A stretch of 7,751 nucleotides of DNA, from positions 1-7,751 of the forward strand of contig JALULR010000178.1 in the NCBI GenBank assembly GCA_027056155.1, in the 5' to 3' direction. Shown piece by piece: positions 4,048 through 7,751 of this stretch. This DNA comes from DHVE2 group archaeon (lineage in GTDB: Archaea; Thermoplasmatota; Thermoplasmata; Thermoplasmatales; Aciduliprofundaceae). The position numbers and the translations under genes are program-made. Numbering within the stretch: position 1 is the first letter of the stretch; the number at the start of each line of letters is the position of its first letter. The notes under the pieces were generated by a model that did no database searches, was not told the DNA's origin, and saw only the letters and a program-made list of their open reading frames with translations.

Positions 4048-6787
4048 ACTCTTAGATGGGATATTGGAAGAGAGCGCAGCTGGCAAGGGTAGATTAGTGC
4101 TAGTGCGCGGTGAGGCTGGTATCGGCAAGACATCTCTTGTTGAGAAGTTTTTAGAGCGATGCGATGGTACGGTGCTTCGTGGAAGGAGCTCACCCATATT
4201 TACATTGCCCTTGCAGCCCATACGGGAGGCGCTTGTTGAAAAGAATTTAGAGTATCTTCTAAGCGAGCCAAAGAGCCCCAATATGCTGATGCTTTATGCT
4301 GTCCATGTAAATGGCTTGCTTTTAGCAAAATCAGAGAGAAGAGATTTTGAGATTGACCCAGATATATTTACCTCCATGCTCACAGCGGTTTCAATGTTTG
4401 TAAAAGATTCACTTCAAGAGCTTAGCAGTGGAGATGAATATTTAGAAGTGTTGAAATATGGCAATTATAACTTGGTTATGAAGATGAGTGAGCATATAAT
4501 GCTTGTTGCAATAATTGAAGGTGTAGCCACGGAATTTTTGCATAAGGACTTAAAAAATACAGTGGATATGGTCGAGCATAAGTTTGGTGCAAAGCTAGAA
4601 ACATGGGACGGAAACATGGCTGAGCTAGATGGGCTTAAATCAGTTCTTGACTCTCTAGTTAATTCTGGAAAATACGATGGTGGTGTTATTGAAACAGAAA
4701 ATCAAAATTGGAACTTTGAAAATGTTAGACTTGGATTGTTGAGGATTGGTAATGGGCGCCCGGTATGCTTGTTTATAGATGATATTCAGTGGGCTGATGA
4801 AACTACAGTTGCCCTTATGCATTATCTTAGCAGGAGCGAAGATGGCAGTATAATGGTTATTGGCACATATCGTGATGAGGAAAAAAGCCCGGTTATAGAG
4901 GATTTAGAAGATGCAGTATTACGTGAGAATATAGGCGAGATTATAGAATTAGCACCGTTAAACAGAGATTCTACTTTGAGCATTATTGAGCAATTAATAG
5001 GTAGTAATGTGGGCTTCGATGTATTCAATTACGTGACAGAGCTCGCGGCAGGGGTTCCATTAAACATAATCGAAATATGCACGATGCTACGAGATGAAGG
5101 ATTCTTAGAGTTGCGTGAAGGGGCATTTCACCTTATCCAAAAGCCAGGGAAATTACCAAAAGCTGTGGAGAGTTTAATTGATAGGCGCCTTAGGACACTT
5201 GACGAATCTGAGCGCGAGGTAATTGAGTTTTCTTCCGTAATGGGTACGCGAATAATGCCGCATATTTTGTCCTGCGGACTAGATTTACGTAGTATAAAAA
5301 TATACAGAATATTACGGCATCTTGAGAGTATTGGCTTTATTAACCGTCATAATAAAAGTTACGAGTTTCGATATAATTACATAAGAGGTGCAATATATGA
5401 CCGAATTGCCTGGGATTTGCGGGCGGAGTATCATAATCTTGTAGCCGATTGTATTGAGGAGGTAGAAATTGACGAAAATATTAAAAATATCGTTAGAGCT
5501 GAGCACTATTATCAGGCAGGAAATTGTATCCAAGCTTTCAAATATGCAAAAGCCTCTGTAGAGTTTTCTAAAGAGCAGTATGCCTTTAAAGATGCGGTAA
5601 AGTATGCAAAAATGATGAACAATTGCGCAGAGCAAGTGAATGGAAGGGACATGATTATAGAGAGCCTTTGCATGCTCGCAGAGCTTCAATCGCGCGTAGG
5701 GGCATTTAGTGAAGCTGTGCCCTTGTATGAAAGATGTATTTCCTTAGAGGATATGCCAGATGCATATATAGGACTGGGTAATGCGTATTACAACATGGGT
5801 GAGTACGAGCTTGCAGAGAGAAATTATCTTAAAGCACAGGCACTTAGGGAAGAGGATAAAGAAGAATTAATGCTGTATTTGGGCAACATTGCAATTCAAC
5901 AGGACGAGTTTAAGAAAGCGAAACAGTACCTAGAAAATTATGTGAAATGGGCTAATGCTAAAGGCGCAGATAAGCAGATGCATGGATACAAGAATCTTGG
6001 TGTGTTTTATCTTAGGCAGGGCAAATATTTAGAAGCTATGGCACAGCTCCAGCGTGCGCTTGAGCTTGCAGAGAGTGAGAAAAATAAGGTTGCTATAGCT
6101 GATATACATCACAATATGGCAATCTTGCGTGTTATGTCTGGTGAGAATGAGATTGCCGCAAATCATATCAGGATAGTAATGGATATACGAGAGAGTATTG
6201 CAGATATAAGTGGATATGCTAGGGCCGCCAATCTTATGGGTTTGATATTATGGGGCATGGGTAAGTTAGAGGCTTTAGATTATTTTGTTATTGCCAAAAA
6301 ATATGCAAAGCTCATCGGTAAAAGAGATGTATATGCCTTTGCTTTAGGAGATATAGGAATGGTAAATTATTATATGCGCCGCTATACAGAGGCTCAAGCA
6401 AGTCTCAGGGAAGCCGTTAATTTATTTGAAGAGATGGGTTTAAAGGTAGGGCTAGTTGAATCACTTCTCTATCTTGTGTCTGTATATTTGGATATTGGCA
6501 ATAATTCGGAGGCTACAAGCCTATTAAATACAGTGGCACCTCTAGTTGAAGAACTTAATATGGAAAACTATCTCCAATGGAGCGAACTCCTCCGCTTGCG
6601 TTTGCAGGGTGAGGAATCCAAGCTATGTGAGTTTGCTAGCGCTCTAGAGGATCCATTAATACAAGGGATTGCATATTTGAATCTTTGGGTCATGCATAGC
6701 CTTGACACCTATGAAAAAAAAGCACGGGAATATTTTGAAAAAGCTGGGTTTTTGGGGGCCAATGCATATTTTAGAGCTCAAGCATAG
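4019..6787 (+). CDS. STAND-type ATPase with inserted sensor domain and C-terminal TPRs
   Basis: This large cytoplasmic signalling ATPase (922 residues) has no signal peptide or membrane helix. It opens with LVGRERELELL (2-12), the AAA_16 entry motif, then Walker A GEAGIGKTS (31-39). A domain of about 127 residues (86-212) is inserted before Walker B CLFIDDIQWAD (250-260); the sensor-like VIGTYRDEE follows at 280-288. Residues 380-480 form the helical/winged-helix lid typical of these proteins (LPKAVESLIDRRLRTL, then FRYNYIRGAIYDRI, then RAEYHNLVADCIEE). From about 490 to 920 there are some eight TPR-like helical pairs, the clearest at 582-610, 656-684 and 773-803. Such proteins use nucleotide-controlled assembly or conformational change, with TPRs binding partners. 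Unlike MalT/LuxR-type relatives there is no C-terminal helix-turn-helix, and no cyclase or kinase domain, so the output is unknown. The start at 4019 overlaps the propeller gene by 29 bases and follows GGTG at 4008. The 3' end overlaps the opposite-strand regulator by 17 bases. Confidence 0.85.
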   Translation: MLVGRERELELLDGILEESAAGKGRLVLVRGEAGIGKTSLVEKFLERCDGTVLRGRSSPIFTLPLQPIREALVEKNLEYLLSEPKSPNMLMLYAVHVNGLLLAKSERRDFEIDPDIFTSMLTAVSMFVKDSLQELSSGDEYLEVLKYGNYNLVMKMSEHIMLVAIIEGVATEFLHKDLKNTVDMVEHKFGAKLETWDGNMAELDGLKSVLDSLVNSGKYDGGVIETENQNWNFENVRLGLLRIGNGRPVCLFIDDIQWADETTVALMHYLSRSEDGSIMVIGTYRDEEKSPVIEDLEDAVLRENIGEIIELAPLNRDSTLSIIEQLIGSNVGFDVFNYVTELAAGVPLNIIEICTMLRDEGFLELREGAFHLIQKPGKLPKAVESLIDRRLRTLDESEREVIEFSSVMGTRIMPHILSCGLDLRSIKIYRILRHLESIGFINRHNKSYEFRYNYIRGAIYDRIAWDLRAEYHNLVADCIEEVEIDENIKNIVRAEHYYQAGNCIQAFKYAKASVEFSKEQYAFKDAVKYAKMMNNCAEQVNGRDMIIESLCMLAELQSRVGAFSEAVPLYERCISLEDMPDAYIGLGNAYYNMGEYELAERNYLKAQALREEDKEELMLYLGNIAIQQDEFKKAKQYLENYVKWANAKGADKQMHGYKNLGVFYLRQGKYLEAMAQLQRALELAESEKNKVAIADIHHNMAILRVMSGENEIAANHIRIVMDIRESIADISGYARAANLMGLILWGMGKLEALDYFVIAKKYAKLIGKRDVYAFALGDIGMVNYYMRRYTEAQASLREAVNLFEEMGLKVGLVESLLYLVSVYLDIGNNSEATSLLNTVAPLVEELNMENYLQWSELLRLRLQGEESKLCEFASALEDPLIQGIAYLNLWVMHSLDTYEKKAREYFEKAGFLGANAYFRAQA
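4274..4654 (+). other. Longin/roadblock-like domain inserted in the ATPase core
   Basis: This region encodes residues 86-212 of the ATPase. The predicted order of elements is strand (NMLMLYAVHV), NG turn, strand (LLLAKSER), long helix (PDIFTSMLTAVSMFVKDSLQ), strand (LEVLKYGNY), strand (NLVMKMS), strand (HIMLVAIIEG), then helices over KFGAKLETWDGNM and DGLKSVLDSLV. A beta2-alpha-beta3-alpha order is that of the longin/roadblock/profilin-like sensing folds. The pattern NG.L.A....-.D.D.F..ML.A...FV.DS and the terminal WDG resemble sensor modules I recall from other archaeal signalling proteins. The family name is inference; the insertion position between Walker A and Walker B is directly visible. 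Confidence 0.5.
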
Positions 6788-7235
6788 ACTCAATTAAAGC
6801 CTCTTTTAGCTTAATTAATTTTACTCTTCTTATCTCTAGCGCTTTGATCTCTTCTTCAATCTTTTGTAAAGCTTCTCCAACATCTAAGTCTGCGTACTCC
6901 TCAAGCACATCATCAATTCCTAGATTATCTATGTTGTATTTACGTATGTCGAATATACCATGTCCAAAATCAATAAAAAGAGAGAAAGATTTGGAGATTT
7001 CATACATTTTCCTAGGTGCTCCTCTTTCGCTTCTCTCTTCACCAGCTCTGCGTATTATGTCCCTTTCTTCCAGTACGTCTAAGTGCTTCATTACCGCTTG
7101 CTGCGAGGTCTTTAGCTCCTTTGCCATTTGTAGAGCATATTGTCTACCCTCAACAAGCATGCGGAGTATCTCTCTGCGCGTGTGGTTTTCGATAGCTCGT
7201 AGTATGGCATCTATTTCGTCGTCCATCATAGGCAT
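6771..7235 (-). CDS. Winged-helix (ArsR-like) regulator in operon with Hsp20
   Basis: The 154-residue protein is a probable DNA-binding transcriptional regulator. Residues 8-28 form the first helix pair (NHTRREILRML is the usual ArsR/HTH_20 entry). QYALQMAKELKTSQQAVMKH (32-51) is the helix-turn-helix, LDVLEERDIIRRAGE (52-66) runs into the wing, and the wing continues through RGAPRKMYEIS (71-81). A linker (85-118) follows, and a heptad-like helix (119-154) should dimerise it. No cysteine or histidine cluster suggests metal sensing. Its ATG shares one base with the TGA of hsp20 (TGATG, 7237-7233), so it is translated after and coupled to the chaperone. Additional in-frame ATGs at 7229 and 7226 would shorten it by only two or three residues. 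By analogy with the archaeal heat-shock regulators Phr and HSR1, which control hsp20 genes, it may be an autoregulatory heat-shock repressor; that is inference from neighbourhood, and overall similarity to Phr is not evident. Its 3' end overlaps the ATPase gene by 17 bases. Confidence 0.82.
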   Translation of the reverse strand: MPMMDDEIDAILRAIENHTRREILRMLVEGRQYALQMAKELKTSQQAVMKHLDVLEERDIIRRAGEERSERGAPRKMYEISKSFSLFIDFGHGIFDIRKYNIDNLGIDDVLEEYADLDVGEALQKIEEEIKALEIRRVKLIKLKEALIESMLEL

Positions 7236-7751
7236 CAGTCGATTTTTATTCTCTTTTTATTGCTCTCCTTTGGCATCTCTCTCTCAAACACTATGTCTAG
7301 TATGCCATTCTTGTATGTGGCTTTGACTGTGCTTGGCTTGACCTTTGCAGGTAGCTCTACCTCTTTGTAGTACTTTCTCTCTGGTGTATCTACTTTTATG
7401 GTGAGTGATTGATTATCTTCGCTCAGGCTAAGCTCTATATCATTTTTAGTCACTCCCGGAAGCTCCGCGGTTACGCTGATATTCTTCTCATTTTCCATTA
7501 CATCTACTAGCGGTTCTCTGTACTCTTCCATGCCTCTGCTATCTGGGAATTTTCTCGGGACGTTTCCAAACTCTTCAATGTGCGGCTTGCCGTCTGGGCC
7601 CACACGCATGGTGAATCCATATACGTACGGACCTTTTACTTCACCGCGTCCGAAATTGTACATCATTCGATTTATCCACTGTTCCATTCTCTTGAACTCT
7701 TTGTCTATATCAAAGAAATCTTCCCAGTCATCGAAGAACGGGTCCCTCCAT
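7235..7751 (-). CDS. Small heat-shock protein Hsp20, 5' end beyond the window
   Basis: This ATP-independent chaperone of the alpha-crystallin family forms large oligomers that hold unfolded proteins in the cytoplasm. At least 171 residues are visible. The reading frame stays open to the right edge, and the segment before the first internal ATG (7687) encodes WRDPFFDDWEDFFDIDKEF, the acidic/aromatic N-terminal arm typical of archaeal Hsp20, so the true start lies just outside. A Gly/Pro-rich stretch follows (GPYVYGFTMRVGPDGKPHI). The alpha-crystallin domain runs from about REPLVDVMENEKNISVTAEL through LPGVTKNDIELSLSE to the signature ATYKNGILDIVFE. The C-terminal tail KKRIKID holds the I-x-I motif that docks into neighbouring subunits. 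It is the upstream gene of a two-gene minus-strand operon with the winged-helix regulator. The promoter is outside the window, so heat-shock control cannot be inspected here. Confidence 0.95.
   Translation of the reverse strand, partial: WRDPFFDDWEDFFDIDKEFKRMEQWINRMMYNFGRGEVKGPYVYGFTMRVGPDGKPHIEEFGNVPRKFPDSRGMEEYREPLVDVMENEKNISVTAELPGVTKNDIELSLSEDNQSLTIKVDTPERKYYKEVELPAKVKPSTVKATYKNGILDIVFEREMPKESNKKRIKID

Noticed and set aside
3625..4193. Two roughly 100-codon minus-strand frames across the propeller/ATPase junction
   Set aside because: They are shadows of two strongly supported plus-strand genes and show no coherent domain pattern.
5312..5689. 125-codon minus-strand frame inside the ATPase gene
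   Set aside because: It is antisense to the lid and TPR region, has no ribosome binding site or family motif, and is explained as a shadow.
6844..7326. 160-codon plus-strand frame across the regulator and hsp20
   Set aside because: It is a Ser-rich low-complexity shadow of two well-supported minus-strand genes, with no promoter or domain of its own.
7235..7687. Hsp20 as a complete 150-residue gene starting at 7687
   Set aside because: The upstream codons to the window edge encode a typical Hsp20 N-terminal arm, so the gene is longer and cut by the edge.

Overview
The window looks archaeal, most likely from a Thermoplasmatota/Euryarchaeota lineage; an Aciduliprofundum-like organism is a guess from gene style, not a match. 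The signs are AT-rich intergenic DNA with TATA/BRE-like promoters about 25 bases before start codons, GGTGA-type ribosome binding sites, an archaeal small heat-shock protein, small winged-helix regulators of archaeal type, and a secreted protein rich in N-glycosylation sequons with a C-terminal membrane anchor. No RNA gene, CRISPR array, insertion sequence or transposase was seen.

Layout. (1) 120-683, +: an orphan small protein resembling V4R/HNOB-type ligand-binding domains, in visibly AT-rich DNA. (2) 933-2132, +: purA, adenylosuccinate synthetase, complete, better started at 933 than at the upstream ATG at 906. (3) 2133-2444, -: a 103-residue winged-helix regulator that abuts purA tail to tail with no gap. 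(4) 2445-2640: a divergent promoter region. (5) 2641-4047, +: an exported, membrane-anchored seven-repeat beta-propeller protein. (6) 4019-6787, +: a 922-residue STAND-type ATPase with TPRs, whose start lies 29 bases inside the propeller gene. (7) 6771-7235, -: a winged-helix regulator. (8) 7235 to beyond the right edge, -: an Hsp20 chaperone lying upstream of that regulator in the same operon, with a TGATG stop/start overlap.

The most interesting part is the 2641-6787 pair. An extracellular propeller, tethered by a C-terminal helix, is translationally coupled to a large cytoplasmic STAND ATPase. That ATPase carries an apparent longin/roadblock-like sensor domain inserted between Walker A and Walker B and ends in TPRs with no recognisable DNA-binding or catalytic output. 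This could be a two-protein outside/inside sensing system, with the divergent winged-helix gene as a possible regulator. That is inference from architecture and gene order. The second module, Hsp20 plus a winged-helix protein, resembles the archaeal arrangement in which a heat-shock regulator sits beside the chaperone it controls.
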